Source: Pratylenchus scribneri
Taxonomy: Eukaryota; Nematoda; Chromadorea; Rhabditida; Pratylenchidae
NCBI GenBank assembly: GCA_030063045.1
Contig: JAQSEB010000162.1
Span: 17,345-81,344, forward strand
Length of the DNA stretch: 64,000 nt
Direction of reading: 5' to 3'
In this document: positions 22,214 through 31,754 of the stretch, piece by piece
Numbering within the stretch: position 1 is the stretch's first letter
How the letters are laid out: each line of letters starts with the position of its first letter
The notes under the pieces: generated by a model
What the model saw: the letters and a program-made list of their open reading frames with translations, nothing else
Told to the model about the DNA's origin: nothing
The model's database searches: none
Program-made: the position numbers and the translations under genes

Positions 22214-23933
22214 TTAAGAACGGAAAATTATATGTTGATTCTTGATTGATATTTTGATGGTTTTCCTTAATTTAAGCACACGCCCAAATTGCTTGAAACG
22301 CCATTTCTTTTTCCCAAAATTTGCGCGAATTGATTGTCCACCATAAAAAAGACTGACAGCTGGGAAAAGCTTTAGTGTTCTAAATTTAGATGGCAATTCA
22401 GCTTTCCCTGAATTTGAATTATTTATTTTTTAGAAGTTATAATTATATTTTTTTGCTTAACTATTTTTTTGTATTAATTTTTCAAAAATATTTTCCAATA
22501 ATTTTACCCAATAATTCGCCATTTACTGTTGCAAAACATTTCATTGAAGAATTCGCCATGGAATGAATTATACCAAGTCCAACTACATCTTCTCTCTCAA
22601 ATTCAAAATGTCCAAAAGAATATTGGAATACGAGACTATATAGTTCACCATCAAATTGCATTATATTTTTGTTCACCATCCCAAATGAATTTTTAAAATA
22701 GCCAAGAGTTTTGCCAATCAAAGGAAATTGTCTAACGCAAAATCCAATGGCAATGCCTCCTCCATATCTGAATAATATTTGACAATTTAAGAAATTAAAT
22801 TTATTGAATTTTTAATTGATTATTTTATATTAAATGTAATTTTTATTTAATCAAATTTAAATTTGAATACTGATTTTGATTTGTCTTGTTTAGTATTTCA
22901 ACTTCATAATAGAATGTAATTGATGGTTTTTTGATGGGCAAATTGTATCGAGGAACTGGTAAGATAGCACGAATGCAATTGAATTCTTAATTAAATTATT
23001 AATAATTGATTAAATAATTTTAATCTAATATTTTTAATTTTTTACCTATTAGGACAAAATGCTTTACGATGAGTCCATCCATAGAAATTGTTAATTTAGG
23101 CCCACAATCTTCCAAATTCCATTTATTTTCTTTCCTTTCCTTAAAAATTGTTGATTATTTTAATTTTAGCAAATATATTTCAACCTCTTTAATGCTATTG
23201 ATCATTTTTTGAACATTTCTGGCCAAAAGGCCATTCGGCATTTTGGCCAGAAGAGCAAAAGCATATTCAAATGGCAATGAGCCAAATAATTCATTCAATA
23301 ATTCAGCTTGTATTCCACAATTAAAACTCAATAATTTTGGAAGCTGAAAATAAAAATTCGCCAAATTTATTTTAAAATTTCATTATTTCTTCTCACATTT
23401 TTCTCTATATAAATTTCGGCGCATCAATTTCTTCTTCTGCTCATTTAATTTGCGAATTTCTTCTCGGAAATTTTCATTTTGTTTTTTTAGCTCAATAATT
23501 TGTTCAACCTATGAATGAATATTAAAAAATAGCTGATTTAAAAAAAAATTGATTATTCGTATTTTGAATGATAAATAAATATCAAATTTTAAAAATTAAT
23601 ATATTTTTTGTGATAGAAATAACTAAAAAAAATTATCATAATAAATTCTGGAAAAAATAAACAAAATTGGTTACAGATTATTAGTTCCTGATTTTATTTT
23701 TGCGAGCTTTTGAAAATTTATTATTATTTTATTTTTTAAAAATAACATCAATAATTTATCCGAATTATTTTATTTATACTATGTTCTATTTTATTTTATA
23801 TATATTAATTATTAATAAATTTATTAATATTTACTAGCATTTTGTGCGCTTTCCTTTCCATCCATAAAATGCAGATTAGGATCAGAGAAAGGGCGGAAAT
23901 GACGAACATAACGATGTAGGCATAGAGGTCCAT
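22214..23933 (-). CDS. membrane-anchored coiled-coil/F-box-like/SPRY protein, one junction out of phase
   Basis: Exon 1 (23835-23933) encodes MDLYAYIVMFVISALSLILI, then CILWMERKAHKML, a clear signal anchor or signal peptide. Exon 2 (23397-23508), in phase, is a coiled coil (VEQIIELKKQNENFREEIRK..). Exon 3 (23185-23343) holds the F-box-like block (AELLNELFGSLPFEYAF..NVQKMINSIKE). Later exons give WNLEDCGPKLTISMDGL, ITFYYEVEIL, GGIAIGFCVRQFPL, VVGLGIIHSM, CFATVNGELLG and SIRANFGKKKWRFKQFG, ending at TAA 22214-22216 with an unusual basic tail (KLRKTIKISIKNQ..). Exon 2 leaves phase 1 but exon 3 needs phase 0, so either I have mis-set a splice site or there is a frameshift there. The rest is open. 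A hydrophobic N-terminus is unlike the other SPRY genes here and recalls secreted SPRY proteins of cyst nematodes. Confidence 0.6.
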
Positions 23934-24459
23934 TTTATTAGTTTTTAGTTCAGCTAGAATTAAAAAGGAATATGATGATTTTAGATTATAAATATATTGA
24001 AGACTTAAATCTTTGCTGCTGTAAATTTCTTTTATAAAATTTCTATAAAAATTTATTTTTTAATGGAATTTTTTAACGGAGTAGGATTTTGAATTATTTC
24101 TAAGACAAAGATCACCAAATTAATTCAAAAGTTTTGCCGGAGGCATTTTTTCTAAACATTTTCCAATTCTCCATCAATTTTATTTTTAAGAATCCATAAA
24201 TTTTATTGTTATATCAAAATTAAATAAATTTGTTTTTTAATATTTTAATAGAAAAATGGAATTTGGGAAAGATTCTTGGTGGTATTATTTTGATAAAATT
24301 GGCGAAACACAAAACAAAATGCAAAGTTTATCAATGATTTGCGCCAAAGTCTGACGCCAGAAAATTTAAAGAAGCTCCTTTTTCTTCACTAAAATATGCC
24401 ACTTTACAATTTTAAAATTTGATGCTTTTTGAAATATCATTAAATAATTTTTGAAATTT

Positions 24460-24486
24460 CAGCTGGCATTCCTTTTCGATTCATTT
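24460..24486 (-). pseudogene. relic of a SPRY gene first exon
   Basis: The minus strand reads MNRKGMPAE just before the similarity to the F-box-like exons stops (next ISKII and stop). It lies below a copy of the conserved promoter block at 24715-24748, so this is the 5' stub of a lost family member. Confidence 0.5.
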
Positions 24487-24714
24487 AAAATTTTTCAGTT
24501 TGGAGGAATAATTTGAAAGGAATAAAATTTTTGAAATATGATAATCTATAATATTATGAAATGATGAATAAAAATTTAATATCACACGTTTAATTAAGAT
24601 CTTATTTTTTAAAAATGTTAAAAAAATAAGAAATCCGAAATTTCCGCAAAACCCAATAATTTGCTCAAAAATATGAATAATATGAATGCAAAAATATGCC
24701 GAAATTAAGAAAGA

Positions 24715-24748
24715 TTTATTGCAAATTCCCAGATTATTTTTTATGTCT
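24715..24748 (-). promoter_or_regulatory. conserved SPRY-gene promoter block, relic copy
   Basis: The minus strand reads ACATAAAAAATAATCTGGGA and then ATTTGCAATAAAT. It matches the blocks at 2465, 8041 and 28021 with a few changes and sits above the relic exon. Confidence 0.5.
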
Positions 24749-24810
24749 GTTATTTTAAAATGGCAATGCAATAATTTAAATCGGAAATAAAAATAAGAGG
24801 AGATTGATTT

Positions 24811-24960
24811 CTACTTTCTTTTATAAAGGCGTCCCCTTTTCACAAAGAATTGTTGGAATGTATAATTGAACAATGGATAGTCTACCCATCCAATACCCAA
24901 ATCAAATGCCAACATTATTAATGGGGGAATGAACTGACGAATGATGTATAAAGGAATTGG
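24811..24960 (-). pseudogene. orphan last exon of a membrane-type protein
   Basis: After a TTTTCCCAG acceptor the minus strand is open for 49 codons: PIPLYIIRQFIPPLIMLAFD, then LGIGWVDYPLFNYTFQQFFV and a basic end KRGRLYKRK, stop TAG 24811-24813. The content is strongly protein-like (hydrophobic helix, basic tail). No upstream exon was found in the next kilobase. Family not recognised. It may be a stray exon left by rearrangement. Confidence 0.4.
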
Positions 24961-25377
24961 CTGGGAAAATAGCCTTCAGCTAATATTTGAATATTTTTAA
25001 TTAGAGAGGAACTGAACTTTGTGCTTTTTTGATTGATGAACAAATAAGAATATTATTATTATTATATCATTTCCCTTCATTCATCATGCTGAGATTGTTG
25101 TTTATTATTAAATGCCAACCAAAGTTGAGCATTGAGTATTCCGCTACGAGCATATTTTTAGCAAAGGGCAATTCGTCTTTCAAAAATTAAATTAGCAAAG
25201 ATAAAAAAAAACTTGATAAAAAAATTCACAAATTTGGAATGATGGGAAATTTGCCTCGGTTATAATTAATGTATTTATCAAAAGATTTATTCCAAATGGA
25301 ATGGTCTTTTTAAATAAATGAAAAATAATGAGTGAAAAAGAATGGGAAATAAGAATTATTCATATTTTGAAGGTGAT
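24961..25377. other. intergenic, nothing recognised
   Basis: A/T-rich spacer between the orphan exon and the first GC-rich minisatellite. No gene or repeat supported. Confidence 0.4.
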
Positions 25378-25530
25378 TCGACATTTGCGACGGGAACATT
25401 TGCGCCGCCGACATTTGCGCCGGAACTTTTGCGACGCCGACTTTTGCGTCGACGACTTTTGCGCCGGAACATTTGCGCCGTCGACATTTGCGACGCAGAC
25501 TTTTGCGACGCCTACTTTCGCGCCGCCCAC
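25378..25530 (+). repeat. 15-bp GC-rich minisatellite, array 1
   Basis: About ten units of the type GACATTTGCGCCGCC with changes (GACTTTTGCGACGCC, AACATTTGCGCCGTC). This is a sharp GC-rich island in AT-rich DNA. Its unit is the reverse complement of arrays 2 and 3. The local open frames are a result of the 15-bp period. Confidence 0.85.
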
Positions 25531-25924
25531 AGAAATACGAATTATTGTTTATTAAAAAATTATCGGACCGAATATTACTCATATCATTAACTAATAAAAG
25601 GGTGAACAATTTTCCTATTTACAAAAGATGGACATCATACAAATTAAGCAATCCTTAACTAACGAAAAAGCAATCAATGGAATTCATCAACAGAATCCTA
25701 ATGCGCGCAATGGTTCAACATGGCTGGCTCATCCGCAGGCATTACGATATCGTTTTAACAACAAGGGGATTGGATGAATGGGTTTATTGATGCTTGGGAT
25801 TTTTATATAACATTTATTTAACAATTTTATTCATTCATTTGGTTAATAATTTTAATTTTGATAGTTAATAATCAATAATCATAACTTGGATTTATTTTAC
25901 ATCGCTTTGCAAAATCTAATCGTA

Positions 25925-26010
25925 TTTCTAGAAGCGGCGCAAAAGTAGGCGTCGCAATAGTCGGAGTTGCAAATGTCGGCGGCGCAAATGTTCCGGCGCA
26001 AAAGTGTCGC
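25925..26010 (-). repeat. 15-bp GC-rich minisatellite, array 2
   Basis: About five units reading AATGTCGGCGGCGCA and AATGTTCCGGCGCAA on the plus strand, which is inverse to array 1. Confidence 0.8.
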
Positions 26011-26068
26011 AAATCGTTGCGATTTTTATTCCTAAATTTAAATTGGCCCATCAAATTCTTCCCATCGA

Positions 26069-26509
26069 TTGGCAATTCTTTGCCCATTCAATTTCCATTT
26101 TCATATCTATTATTGCCGGTGGAATCTTCCACCTTTAATCCATCCATTCCCTTCTATTATTAAAGCAGTCTTTTCCCATCAACATTGGCCTCTTCGCATA
26201 TACCCTAATGCGCCCCTGGCCAACAACACCTCTTCCCATCATCGGCCGATCCTGTCACCACTTTGCCCCCAAGCCAATGCTCTTCCATTCAAATGCCTTT
26301 TTGCCCTCATCCGCCCCAAACATTTGCCCCCTTCAATGTGTCTGTGCCCGATGGCGACTTGGCCTAATGTTACAACAAAAAAGAAGGATGAGAAGATGGA
26401 AGAGGAAGAGAAAGGCAACGCCCACATACACAATAAACGATTCCCATCCAATTCCATTATTCTTTCCAATTTCAATCAACAATATTCGCTTCAGCGTTTT
26501 GGAAAATAA
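26069..26509 (+). other. C-rich segment with a 146-codon open frame, probably not a gene
   Basis: The frame encodes a Pro/His/Leu-rich sequence (for example NNTSSHHRPILSPLCPQANA) with no domain I recognise; another frame is also long open here. The plus strand is unusually C-rich relative to flanks. It lies between minisatellite array 2 and the hairpin array and may be the body of the same mobile sequence. Confidence 0.3.
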
Positions 26510-26549
26510 ATTGTTAATTTATTTCCTACCCCTTTAGCAAAGACTCAGC

Positions 26550-27480
26550 TCTACTAATAGGGACCCTATAGCTCAACGACTCAGCTCTAAGCTTTAGGAC
26601 ATTCTTTAGCCAAACGACTCAGCTCTAGGCTTTAGAATAAGGATTTAAGCCTATAGAATTAGCCTCAATTAGTTACGAACTACTCTGACTTTTTGGGTTA
26701 AGGAAATAGAATTATATCCTAGCAATTTAACATCAAATTGCGCGGTTAAGAAGATTATCTAATCTTCGCGGGACAATTCACGAACTACTCTGAATTGTTT
26801 AATTAAGTCAACAACAGCAAATTACCATCAAATTTGCGCGGATTTCCCAAATTCATTCAAGCAAATTTAACATCAAATTTGCGCAGTCTCAATTGCAAAT
26901 TACCATTTAATTTGCTCGGTTTTAATAGCAAATTTCCATCGAATTTGCGCGGTCACAACAAATATCTTTTCCTCCAAATTAACATTCAATTTCATAACTA
27001 AGATCGCGTAAAGGCGAATCTTCGCCTGCATATTCTGCCATTGTTTATATCGACGTTCATATCCTTATTCCCCAATCAATCCTTAAAGCGAATCTTCGCT
27101 TTTCCATTTCCCATTTATATTTCATTTACCAATTTGTCGGATTATCAAATCCGTTCCCCTGAATATTCGATAATTCCCCAGTCTTGATATCAATTCCCTA
27201 TAAACAATTATTAGCGAATCATCGCCAAATAATTTGTTTAATTGTTGACCTTCCATCCTAAATCTTTCAACCCATTCCCCAAGCAATTAATAGGCGAATC
27301 ATCGCCCACAGTAATATCCAATCAACCCTTTTATCCCCATCCATTATTGCTATATTCATTTGAATAATTGGGCCATTGCAACCGAAAAAGAACCTACGGG
27401 ATCGGGGATTGCCTATTATTGAGTAAACCAAATAGCGAATCAATTCGCATATTTAAATTTGCCTTAGGCAAATTTAACTT
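26550..27480. repeat. array of more than a dozen short hairpins with differing stems
   Basis: Examples, all visible as exact inverted repeats: GCAATTT/AAATTGC (26722-26741), AAGATTA/TAATCTT (26751-26766), ACAATTCA/TGAATTGT (26773-26798), GCAAATT/AATTTGC (26817-26837 and 26928-26948), GCAAATTT/AAATTTGC (26861-26882), GCAAATTA/TAATTTGC (26895-26915), AGGCGAA/TTCGCCT (27012-27027), AAAGCGAA/TTCGCTTT (27085-27102), CGGATT/AATCCG (27138-27153), GGCGA/TCGCC (27293-27306), GCGAAT/ATTCGC (27435-27448) and AAATTTGCC/GGCAAATTT (27455-27475). Several in the first half are followed by GCGG or CGCGG. The words ACGACTCAGCTCTA (26,570-26,625) and ACGAACTACTCTGA (twice) also repeat. No coding content. Confidence 0.75.
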
Positions 27481-27540
27481 GAATTAATTTGGGCAAATAA
27501 AAGTCTAGGATAACACAACTTCCCAATCTCCCATTTTCGA

Positions 27541-27630
27541 TAAAAGTCGACGGCGTAAAAGTCGGAGTCGCAAATGTCGGCGGCGCAAGTGTCGGCGGCG
27601 CAAATGCTCCGGCGCAAATGTCGGCTAACC
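27541..27630 (-). repeat. 15-bp GC-rich minisatellite, array 3
   Basis: About six units such as GTCGGCGGCGCAAAT and GTCGGAGTCGCAAAT on the plus strand, the same orientation as array 2 and opposite to array 1. Confidence 0.85.
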
Positions 27631-28020
27631 ATTTTGAATTTATTTATACTCATCCATTAGATAAAGAACAACAATTTATTCAGTTAATAATTCATTCAAC
27701 TTGGTATAATAATAGAAAGGATACAAATAAAGTGGATGGAGCAGGCAGATAAGTCAACAATGAACAATCAAAATTGAATATGGGAAATTGGCAAAAATGA
27801 TCCATTTTTTTCATTCCATTCTTAGCGTCCATTTCATTAACTTTCCATTCTGCATTCATCAATCAAAAAGGGCAAAAAATTAACAATCCTACCCTCCTTG
27901 CCCACATTAAAAGTATAAATATTTTCAATAAATTTTCCAATGGCAATTTTCAATTTTCCCAAGAAAATTCCTACCCACTTTTAATTCCCATTTGATGACC
28001 CTTTGTAATGTTTGATTCCC

Positions 28021-28105
28021 TATTGAATTCAATTAAATTACTATAATGCTTTTTTTAAAAAATAGGCAAAATATAAAATAATCTGTGAATTTGCAATAAA
28101 TCTAT
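28021..28105 (+). promoter_or_regulatory. conserved SPRY-gene promoter block, copy 3
   Basis: GAATTCAATTAAATTACT is followed by AAATATAAAATAATCTGTG and AATTTGCAATAAAT, parallel to the block at 8041-8130. It lies about 500 bp above the truncated SPRY gene at 28590. Confidence 0.55.
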
Positions 28106-28589
28106 TTTATTTTTTATATTTTTTCAGCGCTGAATTATTCTATTTTCAGTTTAATTGGGTTGTACGGCTTAATTTTTTAATGATAAAAAATCAGATTAGT
28201 GTATGAGATACTCTATTTATATTTCTATTAAATTCATTGCAAATTCTATTATGTTAAATGTTACTTTGATTGGTAAAGTAGAAATAATAGAAAAATATTT
28301 ATCCTATATATTATTCTCTTTTTTCTCATTTTTCAAAAAAATGAAGTTCCATTTTTTTAAAATAATTTTCACAATAATTTATTAAATTTTGTTAGAAGAA
28401 TAAAAAAACATTACAAATTTTTAAAACCAAAATGGAAAATCCGGACCACAGGTCTGTTGCTGTTGCTGCTGAATAGTGGAAAGGGGATTTGTTAAAGTAC
28501 CGAATAATTTGTTGTGAAAGTCACGTTATAAACATAAAATCTTTAGAAAATAAACAGAAGTTATTGGACACCAAATTTTACAATTCAAA

Positions 28590-28937
28590 ATGGCCGGAAA
28601 GAAGAGAAAAATTACGGAAAACCAACAAAATTCAGGAAAAAAGGTAAGCGAAAAGTAGAAGAGAAAATGTATTATTAAAATTATTTTAACAGCAAAAATT
28701 ATCAATTCGTCATCGAGGATTTCCTGCCGAATTGTTGGATGAAATGTTTGGCTCATTGTCATTTGAAAATGCTTTTGGTCTTCTGGCCAAAATGTCAAAT
28801 GACCTTTTGGCAAGAAATGTTCATAAAATATTTAAAAGCATTAAAATGATAAAAAATATACATAAATAAAATAAATTTAATTTATCCCTATTTCCAGGTA
28901 ATGAAGGCCATATAATAAAATATTCATTTTCAAATAA
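28590..28937 (+). pseudogene. F-box-like exons of a SPRY gene, SPRY domain lost
   Basis: Exon 1 (MAGKKRKITENQQNSGKK) is joined through an intron (GTAAGC..TAACAG) to the F-box-like exon HRGFPAELLDEMFGSLSFEN, ending NVHKIFKSIKM. The next acceptor (TTTCCAG, about 28,919) leads only to VMKAI and TAA, where relatives carry the first SPRY exon. No SPRY motif follows in the next kilobase. It is either a truncated pseudogene or an F-box-only derivative; the promoter block above it is still present. Confidence 0.65.
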
Positions 28938-29316
28938 ATGTTATATTATTTTCTTTTTCAAAATAGTCAATCCACAGAACTCTACAATAAATAATAAAAA
29001 AATCCATATCCCCAAAAAATGGGAGGGAATTGAATGGAATGAAGTTTGGGCCATCCGTAAAATGTAAGGGATCTACATTTTGATTGGATAATTTTTATCA
29101 TTCATGACAATTTATATGGGAGAACAAGGAAATAAAGTTATTCGCATTTCGGGGCTCAAGGATTTGAATATAATTTTTTTGTGTGTTTGTTTCAGATGAA
29201 AATTTGCCAGGTTTTGGCTTTTATAAGCCCATTAGAAGGCAAAAAAAATCCATCATTTTTCATCCATCCACTTTATCAAATTTTAAATTTCCTCTACTGA
29301 ACATTCTCCAAATAAA

Positions 29317-29988
29317 ATGACTGATTTCCATCGTTCGTTCAACAAAATTATCTTTCCAATGTTGTTCATCAGTCTTTTGTTGACAATTTTGTTGATTCAA
29401 TTACAAGTTATGCATGTGAACGGTCAACAACAATGCTCGCCAGGTAGGAGTAGTAAATGCTTGAAAAAAATTATATTTTTATAATGATAATTTCAGGATG
29501 TACCACAAATCAATTCTGCCAATCTGGCGTTTGCATCAATTGCTTCAATTCTAGCTTAGGTTGTGTATAGGGATAGGATTTGAAGGCATTAAAAATCGCC
29601 AAAAAGGCGCCTAAAAAGGCACTAAGAAAGTTAAAAAGGCACAAAAAGGCAAAAAAGTCGAAAAAGGCAAAAAAGTTCAAAAAAGGAAAAAATAGGCATT
29701 TATAAACCACTTATTTTAGCTTAAAACCATACTAGAAAAACTATGTGGGTTTCAACTCAATCTGAGTTCGCAAAAACATTTGCCTTCAAATCCCACTCTA
29801 GTTATGTATATTACTTTTTTTCGATTCCTTCGGCTTGAACCGAAATTACTGTCATTAATTTTTAGCATGTACTGAGAATAAACAATGTTGCAGCAAAAAA
29901 TGTGTATTCCCGCAAATCGTCCCAGGCGTACCAACGATTGGCTTTTGCGACTGTTTCCCAGCTACTACATGTATGTATAACTTTTAAG
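29317..29988 (+). CDS. secreted Cys-rich (knottin-like) peptide, candidate effector
   Basis: Exon 1 from ATG 29317 encodes a short polar start and a signal peptide (IIFPMLFISLLLTILLIQLQ, then VMHVNG) and QQQCSPG. Exon 2 (about 29,497-29,559) reads CTTNQFCQSGVCINCFNSSL. Exon 3 (about 29,864-29,988) reads CTENKQCCSKKCVFPQIVPG, then FCDCFPATTCMYNF and TAA. Phases agree. The mature peptide of about 70 residues has some 12 cysteines, including CC and CxC pairs like inhibitor-cystine-knot folds. Small secreted Cys-rich proteins are common among nematode effectors; target and function are unknown. Intron 2 contains an AAAAAGGC-type simple repeat (29,575-29,700). The last few codons after ATTC could instead be a donor (GTATGT) to a further exon. 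Confidence 0.6.
29575..29700 (+). repeat. AAAAAGGC-rich simple repeat in an intron
   Basis: A run of irregular AAAAAGGCA, AAAAAGTC and AAAAAGGCG units within intron 2 of the Cys-rich gene. Confidence 0.6.
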
Positions 29989-30174
29989 GCATAGCATTTC
30001 CAATTTCCATACTGCTTTTTGTTATTCTATTCCTATCATTAAATTATTTGAATTATATAATTCAATAATAATTTATTTAAGCAATCAACTAAGAAAGAGC
30101 AAGGGAAATATTAAATTTGCTGAAAAGGATATTATTATTATTACTCAAAATTAATTTTTTATTTCTTGACCATG

Positions 30175-30235
30175 ACTAGGTTTTAAGGCTAGGGGTTAGG
30201 TTTAGGTCTAGGCATGGTTTTAGGATTAGGGCTAG
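30175..30235 (+). repeat. degenerate TTAGG-like tract
   Basis: Contains GGCTAGGGGTTAGGTTTAGG, then TCTAGGCATGG and TTAGGATTAGGGCTAG. It resembles decayed telomere-type units (the common nematode unit is TTAGGC). Short and irregular, so it may be chance simple sequence. Confidence 0.4.
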
Positions 30236-30898
30236 ATAATCGTAAAAAAGTATGATGGTCAGTTACGGAAAAGAAACGATTATTTTTGGATACGAAAAAT
30301 TTTTCTCCCCACTAAAAAAACAATCAATGAAAAATTAACATAAAGTGATATGTTTAAAAATATTTTTTGAAAGGGGAAAGTAAAATTTTTTTTAATTTTT
30401 ATAATTTAGGATATGACAAAATTCTTTTTAATTGTGTATTATTTTTTATCTCGTTTTGACATTTGCCCAGGGTCGCATTTTTTGGTCGAAATTCTGAGAA
30501 TTATGTCGACATGTGTGGGATTTTCAGAGATATAACCAAAATGGAAATACGACAATTCTGGGAATATCATTAAAATAGTACAATTTTGAGAATGATTCTA
30601 AAAATATAACTCATTTCCATTCTCAGAATATACCTTAAAAATGAATGAAAAAATCATTTCTCAAAATATTTGGAATTCTAGGAATATTTTAAAAATAAAA
30701 TTCATTTCAAAATCCATTTTCAGCCTTATTTTAAGCTTGCATTCTCAAAATTGGTCCAAAAACGATCTTCAAAATACCATAATTCTCACAATCTATTTTC
30801 AGCTTATTTTAAGCTTGCATTCTCAAAATTGGTCAAAAAATGATCTTTAAAATACCATAATTCTCAGAATATTCTGAAAATGGAGCAAAAAATTTGAT

Positions 30899-31050
30899 TT
30901 CCCTTGTTCTGATTTTCTGTTCTGATTTTTCCCTTGTTCTGATTTTTCTCGCGCACTCTTCTGCCTTTCTCCTTTGTTCTGATTTTCTGTTCTGATTTTT
31001 CCCTTGTTCTAATTTTCTGTTCTGATTTTTTCCCTTGTTCTGATTCTGAT
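30899..31050 (+). repeat. TTGTTCTGATTTT minisatellite
   Basis: Alternating CCCTTGTTCTGATTT and TTCTGTTCTGATTTT words, about four double units, inside the TIR element. Confidence 0.7.
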
Positions 31051-31070
31051 TTCACTCATATAATTACCTG

Positions 31071-31139
31071 CCGCAGCTGGGATTCGAACCCGAGTAGTCA
31101 AGTGCCAAAGTCAGCGACATAATATTGAGCTAAAGAGGC
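31071..31139 (-). ncRNA. tRNA-like sequence or SINE head with Pol III B box
   Basis: The minus strand starts GCCTCTTTAGCTCAATATTA (A-box-like TAGCTCA) and has a good B box, GGGTTCGAATCCC, at the correct spacing. Acceptor and anticodon stems do not pair well (5' GCCTCTT against 3' CTGCGGC), so a working tRNA is unlikely. A tRNA pseudogene or the head of a SINE fits better. It lies inside the element at 30466-31691. Confidence 0.5.
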
Positions 31140-31754
31140 TATGCATATCCCTCCATAAAACATTTATTTATTCCTTTTATTGTCTTGTGGGTCAGAATAT
31201 TCTCAAAATTTGAATGCATTTCCAATATATTTTGTGAATGTACTATTTTAACAATATTTTAATTCAAAATTTCAAAATGATTCTGAAAATGAGTGTTAAA
31301 ATAAATTTTGAGAATTCTTTTATTTTAAGAAGCATTTTAGTTAAATTTTCAAAATGATTCTGAAAATGAATGTAAAAAATAAATTTTGAGAATAAATCCA
31401 TTTTGAGATTATTATAAAAATTGAACTATTTTTAGCATATTTTTAAAATAAAGATATTACATAAATATTCTGAAATTTATAACATTTTGAGAATTTATTT
31501 TCATATTATTTTTTGAATCATTTTCAAAATTCGTCAAAAAATCGATTTCAAAATGGTAAACATTTTATAATGCTTTTCAGAATTCTTATATTCTCAAGAT
31601 ATTTTACAAATTACATTATTTTTATAATATTTCCAAAATTTAATGAAATTCTCAAAATTATTTGCTCTGTATTTTTTTTTGCGACCCTGGGTGCGGACCC
31701 GACTTGGGCGGACGAAGCGTTTTATTGATGATTGTGTAAAACAGTTGTGTTAGT

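Larger units (their letters stand above)
30466..31691. mobile_element. 1.2-kb TIR element with palindromic interior
   Basis: The ends are inverted copies of CCCAGGGTCGCA (30466-30477 and the complement at 31680-31691), followed inward by T- or A-tracts. The interior is packed with variants of ATTCTGAGAAT and TTCTCAAAATTG, many self-complementary, plus a direct duplication of about 65 bp (30,735-30,785 and 30,805-30,855). No transposase frame. A target duplication is not clear: only TG precedes and follows. Probably a non-autonomous DNA element. Confidence 0.6.

Noticed and set aside
25310..25658. Arg-rich and Phe/Ala-rich open frames over the first minisatellite
   Set aside because: All are readings of the 15-bp GC-rich repeat in different frames.
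1..29000. naming the SPRY genes SPRYSEC effectors
   Set aside because: Most have no signal peptide and carry an F-box-like front exon; only the locus at 22214-23933 has a hydrophobic leader.
29317..29988. assigning a known toxin or effector name to the Cys-rich peptide
   Set aside because: The cysteine layout alone does not identify a family.
31071..31139. functional tRNA gene
   Set aside because: A good B box is present but the acceptor and anticodon stems do not pair, so I list it only as tRNA-like or SINE head.
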